This document shows positions 1 through 12,399 of a stretch of DNA of 64,000 nt, one piece after another; within the stretch, counting starts at the first letter, position 1; every line of letters begins with the position of its first letter. Under the pieces are notes generated by a model that was given only the letters and a program-made list of their open reading frames with translations, did not search any database and had not been told where the DNA came from. The position numbers were made by a program, and so were the translations under genes. The stretch lies in NCBI GenBank assembly GCA_900618425.1, contig UZAN01039646.1, forward strand, positions 20,858-84,857, in the 5' to 3' direction. Source of the DNA: Echinostoma caproni. Its lineage: Eukaryota > Platyhelminthes > Trematoda > Plagiorchiida > Echinostomatidae.

Positions 1-1179
1 AATGAAACTTATAAATGTATATACTTTACTTTCAAAGCAATTCCCCGTTCAGAACCGGTGTGTCCAACTTTCGTGGGCAAATAAGTCCCGTGAATGAACG
101 ATGGTTTGCATAATCGAGCAAACGACAATGCGGGTGGAGGTTGGGAACAAACTGGATGAGAATTGGGAAACACTTGTAAAACATCTCGGATTGATATCCC
201 GGAGCACACAGGTTCCACAAAACAGTGGTCACGACATCGACGAATCTTCCGTTTTGAAAACCATTGATGACACAACTGATCGTGACTTGTTCGGCGTGGC
301 GGCTTATTCGAGACCGTTTATGTGGCTCACATTCAAAATCTTCCCTTCCCGGTTTATGGTTACCTACTCAGGTGCTCCTATTGCACAGCTCAAAGGATAA
401 ATGCACCCGTCATGAACGTATCCATCATTAAATCGGAGAAAGAAAAAAAGACCGATGGTGGCGTGAGCATGTTTACTGCGTATTTTCGACAAGGAATAAG
501 CTTATTCCTGCAGTGACAGTATTCATGTGACTTCTTTCGGGAAAGAATTATCTGCTTCCGTACCGGACTTGGGGATATATTTTCGTTCAACGGGCAGCAC
601 AGTTATTGCATGGTTCAGTTTTATTTTGCGTTGACGAAAACAATTGAAAGCGATTTAGTATGTTGAATAAGAAATCATAACTGTGTATTGGAATTCACGC
701 CAGGGCTGCTTGTGGAATTTAATAAAGGAAAGATAGCAGCAGTGACGAGTAGGTTCTGCCGAACACAAAGAGTGATATAGATGGCCAATCAAGTACATGA
801 ATCAAATGGACCGAAAATTCTATCACAGTTTTAAACCCAAAACGCTTCAATCCTTAATGTTTTACAGTATTTTTACTCTAATTCACTCGACCGCACAGGA
901 GACTGTTTATCAAAATTTATGTATCGAAATGAGGCGTATTGCTGTGCGTTTCTTCTTGTAGATAAGATGAAACAAAGTAAAAACAAAAGAGGGCCTTGAA
1001 TCAATAATAGTAATGAGTTTTCCGACAATATATAGAAAACGTGCCAAAAAAACGTTCAATTATGACTCAAAAGGATTGGGAAATTGGAGGACGAGTAGTG
1101 GTACATGACTTAACTGTTTAACTGAGTTTCGCCAAAACAAGTCTCATGTCTTAGAGTGCTGGAAATCACTACAGATCCT
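1..1179. other. Unannotated stretch, no feature recognised
   Basis: I see no conserved domain, RNA gene or repeat here that I can name. Short open frames of up to about 99 codons occur on both strands (for example plus 101-400), but they overlap each other and resemble no family I know. The right part may hold 3' flanking sequence of the minus-strand Penelope-like remnant that follows. Confidence 0.4.
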
Positions 1180-1710
1180 AGAGTGTAATAAATAAAACCG
1201 GACTGTTTTGGGATCATATTAGAGGGTGCTATGTAGGCGAATTTCGATAGCTTCCGCTGGAGCCAAAACGCTATTCCTTATCCCCTTAGATCGACAGCTG
1301 TGAACTTAGTAGAGGAGTCGAAACGCCTCGGCCACATTAACCACGTGATTTGATTCAAGTAGGTGTAAAACAACCAAGCTGTTGATAGTCCTAATCACTC
1401 ACCTATTCACCCAGGCCGGTGGTGCTCACGGACTCGTTCAGATAAACGTTTGCTCGTGCGGCCAATGTATCATGTCCCACAGGAACAGATAAATAGGTAT
1501 ACACAGAAAGAGACGGCAGAAACAGACAACGAGTTGAAAGCACAAAAGCAACCTGGAGATGAACGCAATGCGCAGTTTTGCTGCGGGAAATGCTTTTCCT
1601 ACAACTGTACTCAGTTCACGTGTCATCATTTCGCTAGTTGTTTCGCACTTGAAAGGTAGAGATTTGTAAACCGGTTTCTTCTCAACAGTGGTGGTATTAG
1701 TTGTCAATTG
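1180..1710 (-). mobile_element. Penelope-like element remnant A: end of RT-linked region plus GIY-YIG endonuclease
   Basis: Read on the minus strand, this is the 3' part of a Penelope-like retroelement ORF. The first part (1707 down to about 1500) carries KKPVYKSLPF, STVVGKAFPAAKLR and related blocks that match the same region of remnant B at 6491-6679. It is followed by VYLFICSCG, a stop codon, then YIGRTSKRLSERVREH (YIGRTSKRL maps to 1469-1443), the signature of the GIY-YIG endonuclease. After a frame change comes a C-terminal block including SNHVVNVAEAFRLLY and PAEAIEIRLH. In Penelope-like elements this domain nicks target DNA and follows the reverse transcriptase. In-frame stops and frame shifts show that the copy is dead; the RT core is missing (5' truncated). 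The family assignment is strong; the boundaries are approximate. Confidence 0.78.
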
Positions 1711-2383
1711 ATGACACTCGATTTTCCATGGTCAACAGCACACATGACTCAGTCATCCACCCACACACCCCTCATGACTCGAACCAAAGCGCATGTGTTA
1801 AGACCAAAGTGTGAGCAACATCCGGTAATGGAACTGGAAGTTTGATTATTTCTTTTGGAATCTGGCTTGACTTCTCGCGCTACTAAACATTTTGATATAA
1901 ATTGTGATGTATGAGCCTGCAGAAGAACCACCGCAAGCGGAGTTTTTCGCTACTATGTTTTATAGTGCTATGTGTAATGATGATATATTCGGGCAACAAA
2001 TGAAACAGGTTGAAAATCAACAATACGGAACGGATAGACAACGAATTGAGTCTAGCAACTTGTAAACCCGAGCATTTGACCTTCCAGATTTATATTTTCG
2101 CACTACAAGTAGTATACACGCTGTAATGTGACACTTCAGCGAGAATTCGTAATAACCATTACCTCTAATTAGTGATTGCCAAGCGAAATGGATCATCGCT
2201 GAGCGGCATGTGGTTCCTCACTTGCCCCTCTATTCCCCATACCGTTCTTTTCCCTATGAGAATTTTGCACTCCTCAGTGAAATCAGTTATGGTTAATACG
2301 CGAGAAATGATTTGATATCTACACAAATCCACAAATCCTACTCCATCGAGATAATCCTGATCTATCTTAGTCCCCAAAGCAAC
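1711..2383. other. Unannotated stretch
   Basis: No gene, RNA or named repeat recognised. Two short minus-strand open frames (1749-1931 and 2165-2386) have no recognisable similarity and no supporting signals. Confidence 0.4.
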
Positions 2384-2458
2384 CAAGTCAAGTCAAGTCA
2401 GGTCAAGTCTAGTCAAAAATCGCTTTATTCACCCTAATGAATGAATTCTCAGCTCCGG
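2384..2458 (-). mobile_element. 3' terminal scrap of a CR1/jockey-type LINE with TTGAC tail
   Basis: On the minus strand the sequence runs GAGCTGAGAATTCATTC... then a degenerate AATAAAGCGATTTTT block and ends in tandem TTGAC units (2416-2384). The same order (GAGCTGAGAAT, CATTAGG, ATGAATCGATG, then TTGAC repeats) ends the plus-strand LINE at 5601, so this is a severely 5'-truncated copy of the same or a closely related family in opposite orientation. Only the 3' end is recognisable. Confidence 0.7.
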
Positions 2459-3149
2459 TGAAATAGATGAGTGGTCGTTGTTCGGTATTCCACTCTGCGC
2501 TTTGGTTCGGATTTCAACTGTGGCCGGTGATGTTGATTCCGCATCATACAAATTGTCGCAGCCTTCAAATTTCGGCCGTGCTGCATTTGTGCTCCAGTGA
2601 ATAATTTATCAAGTTTTACGTCACACGTTGAATTTAATTGTTTAATTGAGGCTTCTCTCATCGCTTTCATGATTACGTACTCCCCGGAATCTTTAAAGAA
2701 TTTGAAATATCATGCGTTATTGCCTAAGAGTGGCATTCTTTATGAGTTCAGTCGTCAAGTTAGAAGTAAATAAAAATACTGCAGACTGTCTAAGTTAGGT
2801 TTCCTCAGAAAACCCCGAGACGACTGGAAATTGGCTTTACGTAATAAAAAAGCTCGGAAAATATCTATCCCGACTAGCTGCTCATCAAGCATACGATCAC
2901 CATTGGGAAAGATGAATAACTTCACGAAATTTATAAGGATGAACGAACCATGCACTGGGGATAACTATGCTGCAAGAAACTTGGTTGTATCCTAACTTCA
3001 TGACTATTTGGCTCAGTTGGATTTCTTTGATAAGCACCGGTTGACTAGAAGCTTCTCACTACGAAGTCGGGGCGATGGTCTAATATCTACACCAAATCGA
3101 ATTGGTGTACATCTACAAAGTATATCTTCACCTACAATGTAGGATATAT
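2459..3149. other. Unannotated stretch upstream of LINE
   Basis: No recognisable feature. A 73-codon minus-strand open frame (2449-2670) overlaps the LINE scrap and shows no family resemblance. Confidence 0.35.
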
Positions 3150-5602
3150 CTCATGTCTTTCGGTTGAATGTAAGCCCCGTTTTCCTAGTAAATATCGTTC
3201 CACCGTGGCATAAAACATTTACATAGCGCCTTTCAGTATAACTTCTGATGTACAGACGTTTGCTGATGTTTTTATATGCAAACTTTCTAACTACACGGAA
3301 CGCTCTCTTTTTATTGTTAGTGGTGATTTTAGCCTTGCAGATATTCCTTTCATGAATTGTCTCTCTTTTTTCTCCACTATCTTGTAAATTTCCTTACAAG
3401 AGGAAACGCGCAGCCTGATCTTTATGTTTTCGGACGATCCTGATATGTTTGCTGTGCGAAGAGGAACCCCTCTGAGAAACTCCGATCATTGTATCATAAA
3501 TGTTTGGCCAAAAGTCTACTCAGAAAAACATCATAGTACACTGACATGTATCTCTAGCCGGAAGATTTTTCATATGCTGTGCTACCCGGCCCACTTGTCA
3601 TCATTGAGAGAAATGGTCGCTGGTACAAATTTTGATCAGTTCTTTGACCCACGTGTCTCGGTCGACTGTGAACACCTCTGCTTGGAACTCTGCTGCCCCT
3701 TGGCCCCTATATATATCAGTCTCGCCAAATTTTCTTCTCCCAATTTGAAGACCCTCAGAAGAACCAAGGAACGGGCATATAAAAATCGTGATTGAGCTTT
3801 AGTTAAATAAACGTCAGTGCTGATCGAGGCTGAGATCCAGAATCTTGATAATCTCTACACTAAAACCCTACTTGGTAATCGGAATGGCAAACAAATCTGG
3901 AGTGCTACAAAAAAATTCTGTGGAACAAAAGTCAGACTACGCGGGCCTCAACTCACAGCAGATGAACTCAGCTGCATGTTTTCCACGTCAACTCAAACTG
4001 AAGTATCGTGTCCATATTTCCAACCAGTTGACCTTCGTGAAGTTTTGCATGCCAATTCTAATCAGGTTCGGGCACAGCTGATGTGCCTCAAACAACCAAA
4101 GCTTCCGGTCCTGACGGACTGTTATCTGACGGAGCCACTTATCGGTATTTTCAACTATTGCTTCAAGGAACAAAAAACTGTCGACTGTTGTAGACCTGTG
4201 TGCATCACACCAGTCCCCCAAAAAAGAAACTGAGAAATTGCTACCAATCGCTTTTAATTCTGTTTTACTAAAAAGTTTCCAAAAGTTTATGCTTAGTAAC
4301 ATTATTCCTAACATTGGGCAGCTAGATAACAAACTAATTCGCTTATCGCAAACAATGTTCTAGCTTAGATGCCCTTACGCATTTGGTAAACTCAGTTTTG
4401 CGATTCCTGTACATGCATGGCACAACATTTTGTGTGTTTCCTCGACTATAAAAATGCTTTTAACTGTGTTAACAGGAGCAGGCTTTTGTCTCTACTCCAA
4501 GGTGCTGGACTGTACCATATAACCCCCTCTCTACTCCAAGATTATTTTGCTGGTAGAACACAATTCACGAAGTTTCTCGATAAAACGTCTGACTCCCTAC
4601 CGGCCAACTCAGGGGTGCTCAGGGGAGCAATTCTGTCCTCTTTTCTTTTCTCTTTCTATATTCGTGACCCTCCCACCGACCCAGATGATCTTCTCATTAG
4701 GTATGCTTATGATGTCACAATAGGTTCTGAATTTCAAGTTGAGTTCCGCTTCTCACAGGTTCAAACCAGTTTATCTGCCTTAAACTTATGGTCTTCGTCT
4801 TCCAATTTATCTCTAAATGCCTCTAAATATAGGGATGTCACCTTCTCACTCGCCAAAGGAGATCGGCTATATTCTTCTAAAATAAATTGCTCTGTACTCT
4901 ATGTTGACAACCAGCCTGTTCTCTCAGTACATTCTCTGCAATACTTCGGTGTCACTATCCGCCAAGATCTCACCTGGACCTTACATTTAAATTCTACTTT
5001 TATCAAGATTTGACGATTGTGTTTCTTTTCCCCCGCTTGCGTTCTTTGAATGTTTCACTGTATTTACGCACCCGATTTGTGTATTCTTGTGTTGTTACTC
5101 ATCTTCTCTACTGCTCCCCAGTTTTGTTTGCCGATCATGGTGATAAAGATTACACAGTTCTACGCCGATCTATTAAAATTATTTCTCTCACAAGCGGTAT
5201 TCCTTATTTACACTGGCTTAACTTTATCGCCAACAAACATTTGGCCTCTTGCGATAACTTCTGCAACAATATTTGATTATACATCACTCCCACATCACAC
5301 AGAGAACTTAAACAATGCGTATCCACTTCTGTAACTAGATACCGTTTTAAACTAGTGTATGCTCGTGCCACTGTCTGCCGTTTGTCAATCAACCTCTATC
5401 TTTCGAGATTTCTGGCTCTAAAGCCATCCGTTAGAGAAAACTTTTTAAATTTCCTACACAAATGACATTCATTTTTAAATTTTTACGTCACACATTCGTT
5501 TAAATTTACGATGCTGTTTTTCACTTTTTCTTTGTAGTTGTTGTGCAAAGAGCTGAGAATCTATCCATTAGGATGTATGAATCGATGTTTGACTTGACTT
5601 GA
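3150..5602 (+). mobile_element. Decayed CR1/jockey-type non-LTR retrotransposon (endonuclease + reverse transcriptase)
   Basis: Several plus-strand frames together give an ORF2-like protein. The apurinic-type endonuclease shows IVSGDFS (about 3310-3345) and, near its end, SDHCIINVWPKVYS (about 3480-3525). The reverse transcriptase core is in 4417-5013: FLDYKNAFNCVNRSRLL (RT block with the first aspartate), GVLRGAILSSFLFSFYI, then RYAYDVTIG where the usual YADD is YAYD (4702-4713), and LQYFGVTIRQDLTW. A C-terminal region follows in other frames to about 5410 (TRFVYSCVVTHLLYCSP, LRRSIKIISLTSGI). The 3' end is marked by TTGAC tandem units at 5589-5601. Known role: target-primed reverse transcription. 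Multiple frameshifts and stops, plus the altered catalytic box, show it is inactive. The 5' boundary is uncertain; the clade is CR1/jockey-like by eye. Confidence 0.85.
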
Positions 5603-6489
5603 AAAATTCAACTCTTTTTTAGTTACACAGATTAGGTGATCATAGTGTTGAACAACTGAATTCATCCACATCTACGCACAGTTAATTTGGAGACCTACAT
5701 TTGATCGGAAGGAAATGGAATCGGGCCGAGTACGCCATCGAAACAGTCGTGTTAACTTTCACCGCATCTGGGTCACGAGACACAACGGAATGTGAGAGGG
5801 ATGAAACAGTGAGTAGAACTGTTGTTATTTCGCCAAGCGAATAAACGGCCGATTGCTTAGTTAACATCCGTCCACGGACTGGCGTTCGACTAATCCGGAG
5901 AACACGTGAGAGTGAGCGCTGCACTCTGCGGTGGGGTTGAAAATGAACATTGCCCAATTAACCGGATGTGCCAACCCGGGGGCGCATTCCAATTCCAGCG
6001 GATAATGTTTTTACAGAAAACATAATTCACCTAATCACTTAGTAAATCACAACGTTTACACGAAATTCATTGTTTTATGATTGACAGTTCAAATGTCCTC
6101 GGACTGACATGATCATAGACCCCAAGGGGAATAAATCAATCGGAATACGGTGTGTGTGTGTGTGTGTGCGTGTGTGTGTGTGTGTGTGTGAATTGGTATG
6201 AAAGTTATCGTGGCCTGAAATGAGATGGATCACGGTGGAAGTGTGTGCTCCGGATATGTCAACAGATGAATTGAGGGGAAAGCTAGTAGCGTCTCGTGGT
6301 TATCCACGGACAGAATGTTACCTACTTGGTAAATTAAGGGTTTTTGCATTGTTCACATACGGAATCTATGCATTAGACCTTTTCTATCCATGGCCACGGC
6401 AAATTATGGTATTCAATGAGTAAATACCTGTAAATTGTAAGACCAGCTTTCTTTATAAAGCGTCTTACAGGAACAAGTAAAGAAGTGAA
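5603..6489. other. Unannotated stretch with a GT microsatellite
   Basis: Apart from the TG/GT run at 6151-6190 I see no feature. The part just left of 6490 lies directly downstream of Penelope remnant B on its strand. It contains a weak FTCSC-like reading that could be a trace of the linker before the GIY-YIG domain. Confidence 0.35.
6151..6190. repeat. (TG)n microsatellite
   Basis: Twenty TG units interrupted by one GC near the middle. Confidence 0.95.
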
Positions 6490-7670
6490 TTTAAATGGAG
6501 ACGGCAGAAAAAGGCAATTTGTCTTTGAGTTGAAAATATAAAGGTGAGCTGGAGACGAACGGAACGCGCAGTTTTTCTGCGGGGAATGCTTTGTCTACAA
6601 CTGTGCTCATTTTAAATGTTCCAATCTCCTCAGTTGCATCGCCCTTGAACGGTAGTGATATGTAAACAGTTTTCTTCACTGAAGTGATGCTTTTATTGCA
6701 TAAACGATGACGCTAAAAGTTGTTGTCCAAACATCACTCTGTATATCCATTTTGAAGGAAAACACCTCGAATAAACCTCAGTTCTTTATCAATAATATCG
6801 TCCGTACTTATTCTCGGCGCCCTGGTAGCGAGGCACTTAATCTGGTTAATTTTTCGTTCCAGACCACATAGCTTTTGAAATGGATATACTGATTGTTCTA
6901 CGTTGGCTTCCTGTGGATGGCATTTTGGATTGTTCCGTATGATCGCCGGCGTAGTAGAACGGCCAGAAATGCGAGTGCTAATTATCTTCGTTTTCTAGAG
7001 GAAACTTAAGGTTTGCATGAGCTGAAATAAATACTTTCAAGAGTCTTGACAGATGCACACTGTCACTGACGAAGCACAAAATGTCGTCTGCATAGCGCTT
7101 GTAAAATGTGCAACGATCGATTGTTCGTTTTAGGATGTTATTCTCCAGCTTCTCCATGGAGATATCTGCGAACGGTGGACCCAGAGGAGATCCCATTACT
7201 ACCCCATCTATTTGTCGTCAAATTTGTCATTAAATTTTATTTGTATGTTGTGTGTGTAAAAGTATAGTAATTGTTTTAGATCACCAACTAGTATTCCGAT
7301 CTCACAATGGTTCCTTTGTATGTGGTCGTACATGTATTAAAACGATGGCGTAAATCGGCGGTTGACGAGATTTAGAGACCTACGGCAAATACCGCGCTCA
7401 CAGACCGTCCGCTAACCGATGTTACTCACTATATGGAAAGCTTCCTTGTCGGACTGGTACAATCCGTGTAACCAGGTTTTACAAGCTTCATAAGGATAAT
7501 TTTTTCAAACTTTTCGTTGTTAACTTCTTTAAACGATAGTCCTTTGACCGTCGTAGAGGTTTTCAATCTTTCTGAAATAACGGTAGACCATTTGCGTTTG
7601 CTTTAATACATGAAAAAGAACAACGTACAACGCTAGTATTGTTACGAATCCACAGCACTACGCCGGAACG
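6490..7670 (-). mobile_element. Penelope-like element remnant B with reverse transcriptase core
   Basis: Minus-strand reading gives a Penelope-type reverse transcriptase. From high to low coordinate there is VGDLKQLLYF, then GVVMGSPLGPPFADISM (7205-7155), YKRYADDIL with an intact YADD box (7094-7083), HANLKFPLENEDN, IDKELRFIRGVF in another frame, then KKTVYISLPFKGDATEE and STVVDKAFPAEKLRVPF (6679-6520). The GSPLGP...YxDD pattern with the HxNLKF block is diagnostic for Penelope-like elements rather than LINEs. The block at 6679-6491 is homologous to remnant A. The upstream thumb/finger part (7200-7670) is badly frameshifted, and the GIY-YIG domain is absent or unrecognisable. Dead copy; family call strong, ends approximate. 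Confidence 0.82.
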
Positions 7671-7890
7671 AGAATAGTTATTTATTAGTAATAACGATCA
7701 TGGTACCAGTAAACTGGCATATATACAGCAAAATGTCTCATTTCGATCGGGTCTTCAGAATTCCCACACGCACACAGGATAGTTGATGGAACGGTCCAAT
7801 AATCGATGCGCATTCCGGTAGTTACCACACTGAACACAGCAATTCGCTCCAACAGGTCTTGTTCAGTTTTGACCGTTGAAAAAAACCACC
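7671..7890. other. Short unannotated spacer
   Basis: No feature recognised between Penelope remnant B and the hammerhead repeat. Confidence 0.3.
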
Positions 7891-8100
7891 GATCGCATCC
7901 TTTTACGTGCTACTCACAAATGTGAGTAGTACCTCACGCCGTGTCCCTGTCAGGACTCGAACCGCGCTCAGTCGGATAAGGAATTAAACCCCTTACCGAG
8001 TCCCAAAAGGGACGAAACAGCTGTCCAGTGCTCTTTGTTGGTTATCACAAACATTTCCATCGCATTTGAATGCAATATCATCTTTCAAGTTTGTTTTGAT
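7891..8100 (+). repeat. Hammerhead-bearing SINE-like repeat, partly inverted
   Basis: The left portion (about 7935-7960) contains GGACTCGAACC, the reverse complement of a pol III B box (GGTTCGAGTCC). The right portion carries a plus-strand hammerhead-like motif and a tail CAGTGCTCTTTGTTGG shared with the loci at 13.46 and 40.85 kb. A hairpin with 12-base arms sits at 7907-7932. I read it as part of an inverted head-to-head pair, with the minus-strand head left of the plus-strand hammerhead. The left hammerhead arm is missing. Confidence 0.55.
7991..8035 (+). ncRNA. Hammerhead ribozyme-like motif H1 (family 2), decayed core
   Basis: Helix II is perfect (GTCCC, loop AAAA, GGGAC at 8000-8013), followed by the conserved GAAA (8014-8017). 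A self-complementary ACAGCTGT helix III and the GTC cleavage triplet at 8023-8025 come next, then CAGTGCTC. The first core box is altered (CTTACCGAG in place of CTGANGAG), so activity is unlikely. Self-complementary short helix III is a known trait of Penelope-associated hammerheads. Confidence 0.6.
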
Positions 8101-11100
8101 GTTATATTCTAAAAGTAAGCAAACTCTATTCCACGTTTGTTATTCCCTATCATCGCTTGAGAAATAGTCAACTGGAGGCTCATTCAAGGCTGCCGAACAA
8201 ATGGATGGTTACGAAACATTTGCAGTGTTGGTTGAAAACTCAAGTGAACAACCAAACATTGTCACACAGTAAAATTAACCAAAACTGTTCATAGACTATT
8301 TATCACCGGTATTCCGCTTCATATTCTGCAAAAATTTGGAACAAGAACAGTATTTTTAAAGAGAAAAGTCTGCCGTAGATTTTTATTTAAATACTTCAGT
8401 GTTGAAGTGCAGTTTGCCATATAGATAAATTTAATTTTTCTTCACTTTTTACATGTTCGCCATTTGGAAACGATTGCACCTTCACAGTATTATCACCATA
8501 TGATTTTCGCAGACTCCTAATTCTGTTTTTGTTGATGTTGTTGTTGTCAATCTTGATTATTTTTCTGCGGATTTCCTGTACCCACAATTGTCGCAAACCA
8601 CCGGGCACTGAACAACTCAGCCGGTGTTTAGATATGCTACACCTAGTTGGGAATATTTGTTAGCCATACAGAAGAGCAAACATCAATCCAGACAACAGGA
8701 GCACATGAGGAATGTAAAAAATGAGGTGTGGTTTTCGGGGAAATGCATACTATGTGTAAATGCAACCAGATAGTTTCCTACTAATTCCTGTTTAGTGTGA
8801 GATGCTCTGAGAGGCAACTGATGTTGAGGAAGTCAGGAATTTTCACTTTTGAGCGCATACGCACAAACAACCTGTGTTTCAACAAGGAAATTGGATAGAA
8901 TTTGGCGATGTGTTTTGATTTATTGATTTCTCCATTAGATAGATATTCGGTATTCCTGAGATCGCCTGCACGTTAAGCCTAACCAAGGTAAGTCGATATT
9001 TTGTTTAGAAATGTACTTCTTCATTTTCAACTACACAGCGAGAATCAAAATTTTATTTCAAATAATAGCGATGGTAATATGTTTTCTTTTTCTTTTTCCA
9101 TATTACTGAGTATATAAATTTATTGTCCACCTTCAGAAATGAAGCCGCGTCCGTGCACAGACTACAAGGGTAAATGGAGAAGTGAGGAGGATGAACAACG
9201 GTGGGAGGATTCAATTTGTATTTTTTTTTTTAATTAAACCGAGCGTTAAGGACACAATTCACTCTCCTCATCATCAATTATATTCTTGGGCACTTGGGAA
9301 ATATGCCAAAATAAAAACCTGAATTAAATTCACCATTAGGTTTGAAAACTGTTTTCTGAAAATAACTTAATATGTTTACATACAACAGATACAATAAAGC
9401 AACATCATCAATATAAAGAATAACGGTTGGGTAAAGTGCGATATTCACGGATTTTATGAGGTAAACTATCAACCACATTTTTCTACCTCAGTCGTTAACT
9501 CTCAAGGGAAGATAGAGTGTACTATTTACCCGAATCTGGATAAAAATGACGGAAAAATTGATTTGTTTATTCAAATTAATTATCAATTACTTAATCAAAA
9601 TCATCAGAACCATCATAATTATTGTTAAAAAATCAATTATTATCTGAGATTTTCTGCAAATAATTGTTGAAATGGTATATTCTAACAAGAGATTGATAGA
9701 AACGTATGCAGTCTAACTTACATATTTGCATACTAATGCATGTTTTTATATGCAAAGTGGATGAATTTATGATAATTGGATGCTCGCAGATCGAGGAGTC
9801 AACTTCGTCATTAATTTCTCTATTTCGCTGATTCTGAGTTGAAAAATCCAACAGACAACAGCCGCGAATTCAGAAACAAACCAAGCCCATACAAGATAGT
9901 AACAATCTGTTCTAGCTTGTGAGGAGAATGCATTTGAAACTTCATTCTCTTCCTTGAATAGATGTCTTCAGTAAAAGAAGACGGAGAATTAGACAAAGGG
10001 GAGAGAGGGACTAAAAGCGTGGCTTTGTACCTGGTCACTAAAAGTTCCATTGTACTAGTTGATGCTTTTTCTACAAGACAGAGAACATGACAGCTTTTCT
10101 GGGCACAACGCGTAGAGGAATGAGGTGATTTTCGGAGAATAAACAGTCATTTGAATTTTTTCTAGGGGCACCACATGGGGCAATGACACATATTTTTTCA
10201 AGTAAGAGACGAATTTTGGGGGAGGAAAATGCCATGCTTTTGAAGACTGTTTTCTTTAGCCAAAAGTTCATTTAGTTTTCTTCTGTTTTATCGCACCAAG
10301 GTTTTCTACCACTCGCTTGTCACATCAAATACTGGTGACGAAGTGTCCATGTAATCTCCCTCGATTGCCCTAGATCACTTTCAATCAGCATTGTGTATTT
10401 CTCCAGATACAACTTTCTTGGTGGCAAGTTGCATCATCATCCGGTATCAATCGGTTTGTACGGCCACGCTGGCTTCCAGGTTCCAACAATAAGTGGCTTT
10501 GTTCATACTCAGACAATGTGCGAAATGGTATCACTGTTGATATCAAGACCTTTTTTCTTTCTAGAGTTCTATTGAACTGAGCATTATCTGTTTACACATA
10601 GAATAACTTATACATAACTTATATATAAGTCTAATGACAATGTACATCCATAATTGTGTCACATGGATTGATCAGTCGCAGACGGTGTCTGGTTGAGTTA
10701 ATCGAGAGACAATTTCAGATGAATGAGCAATACTGGTCTGATGCACTGTTTGTTTCCTTCAACCTAATGCTTTTTTCCTGTAGTTGTTGCAACCACACTG
10801 ATGACCAACAAATGCATGATGAAATCAATTATGTTTTTATTCACGTTTGAAGGTAGATTGTGTTAAACGCAGAATCACAAGTAGCCGATCAGAAATCGTT
10901 TAAGTGAAGGTGAGGAACACTTGAAAATGTCTAACCAGTTTGTTAATGGACAGTATGAGAATGACCGCAAGTAGAACCATTCTCCAGGGGATGTGCGCGT
11001 TGTAACTAGCTGTAAAATGTGTTTTGCAAACTCATCCTCATGATGAGGTCATAAGGCGATCCTGTTTATTCACTCAACCCCATAAAGTTTAAATCATCAG

Positions 11101-12399
11101 CCACTTCATATTATGGCAGGTCTGACTGGAACTCGGGTAACACTTATTTTTCAGTTCTAATGCTGTTTGCTCAACGATGCTACAGTTCATGACATGCCTA
11201 ATTCTCTTGCGTATATACATCCTTACACGTGGTGCAAGTTTCGTTGTGTCACATCGGTTACTAAATGCATTTTAAGTTTCTGTATACTCTCGTTCTTCAT
11301 ATCAGATTGAGTCCAATAAACAAAGAGCGCCGAGTGATTTACCTTCACGAGCTTTGGGTAGAACTTGTTCAGCTTAAGAACACTTAAGATAATATGATGA
11401 GAAAAACGTGTGGTAATATTCCGAGTGAGTTTCACTGTGGTAGAAAGAAATTTATAGTTCCTGTTTTGATATACTCTACAAAAAAGCCGATTCCCATGAG
11501 TTTATATGTACTATTCTTAATTTTGCCTCAATTCCTCTACTTTGATACTTTTGTCTTCAGAAGCATGCAAAAATGTATATAATATTTAACTCGTGATTGG
11601 ATGGAATACTTGAACGAAAATAATCACAACTTTTTGTTTCTAATATGTAGAAACCATTGGTATTGACAAAATGTCACGAATAAAAACTCACCGCATTGCG
11701 CTTAAAAACAATCCCTGGATCTATTTGTTTTCTATTTTACTAATCGTATAAAGAGAATTTGATTGACATGCAAGTGGCTGATTCATAGTTGAAATTCTCA
11801 ACACATTTTACTCCCCTCATATCACTAACCAAAACTGCCACATCCTGTCTTTTATTGTAGTCTCCTTTGCTCGTTTTGATCACTGCCGATAACCGTACCA
11901 TTCTTTAGTCTTTATTCTAATATTATGATATTTTTATCTCCGCGTTCCGGTTCAGGGCATCAAATTCAGGCCATCATATCAAACGTTCTGTTTCCATTCA
12001 AGCACCAGCTGTAACATCTTTTGAAGACAAATATCCGCTGACAAAACAGAGAGCTTCAGGAACAATTGACACAGCATTTTGTGCGTCGTGCCACAGTCAA
12101 AAAAAGAAGGCATCAAAGTTGTGTCATACTCTTGTTTAACAATATGAAATGACGGAAAATTTGAAATTATTTCGGCGCGCACACACACAGAGAAGGAATG
12201 GAATCTCAAATGGACACTTGGTGAAAAACATTCCTCTGTCGCAAGATAGCAGAATTGAGCATACTTTGGAATAATTATGAAAAGTCCTTAACTTCCATTC
12301 CAAAGTGTAAATTCTGTGAAGACGAAGAAATTATCAATAAAACATTAGAAAGTGTATTAATTTGGCAGAAAATTAACCAACATGATTTCGCCTCCATGT
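8101..12399. other. Long unannotated stretch
   Basis: No domain, RNA gene or named repeat that I can support. Open frames are all under about 80 codons, scattered on both strands. AT-rich simple stretches are present, including a run of T near 9220. I see no convincing splice-linked series of exons. Confidence 0.4.

Noticed and set aside
738..775. GTGACGAG followed by GAACA on the plus strand
   Set aside because: First core base wrong, helix II does not pair, no cleavage triplet; chance resemblance.
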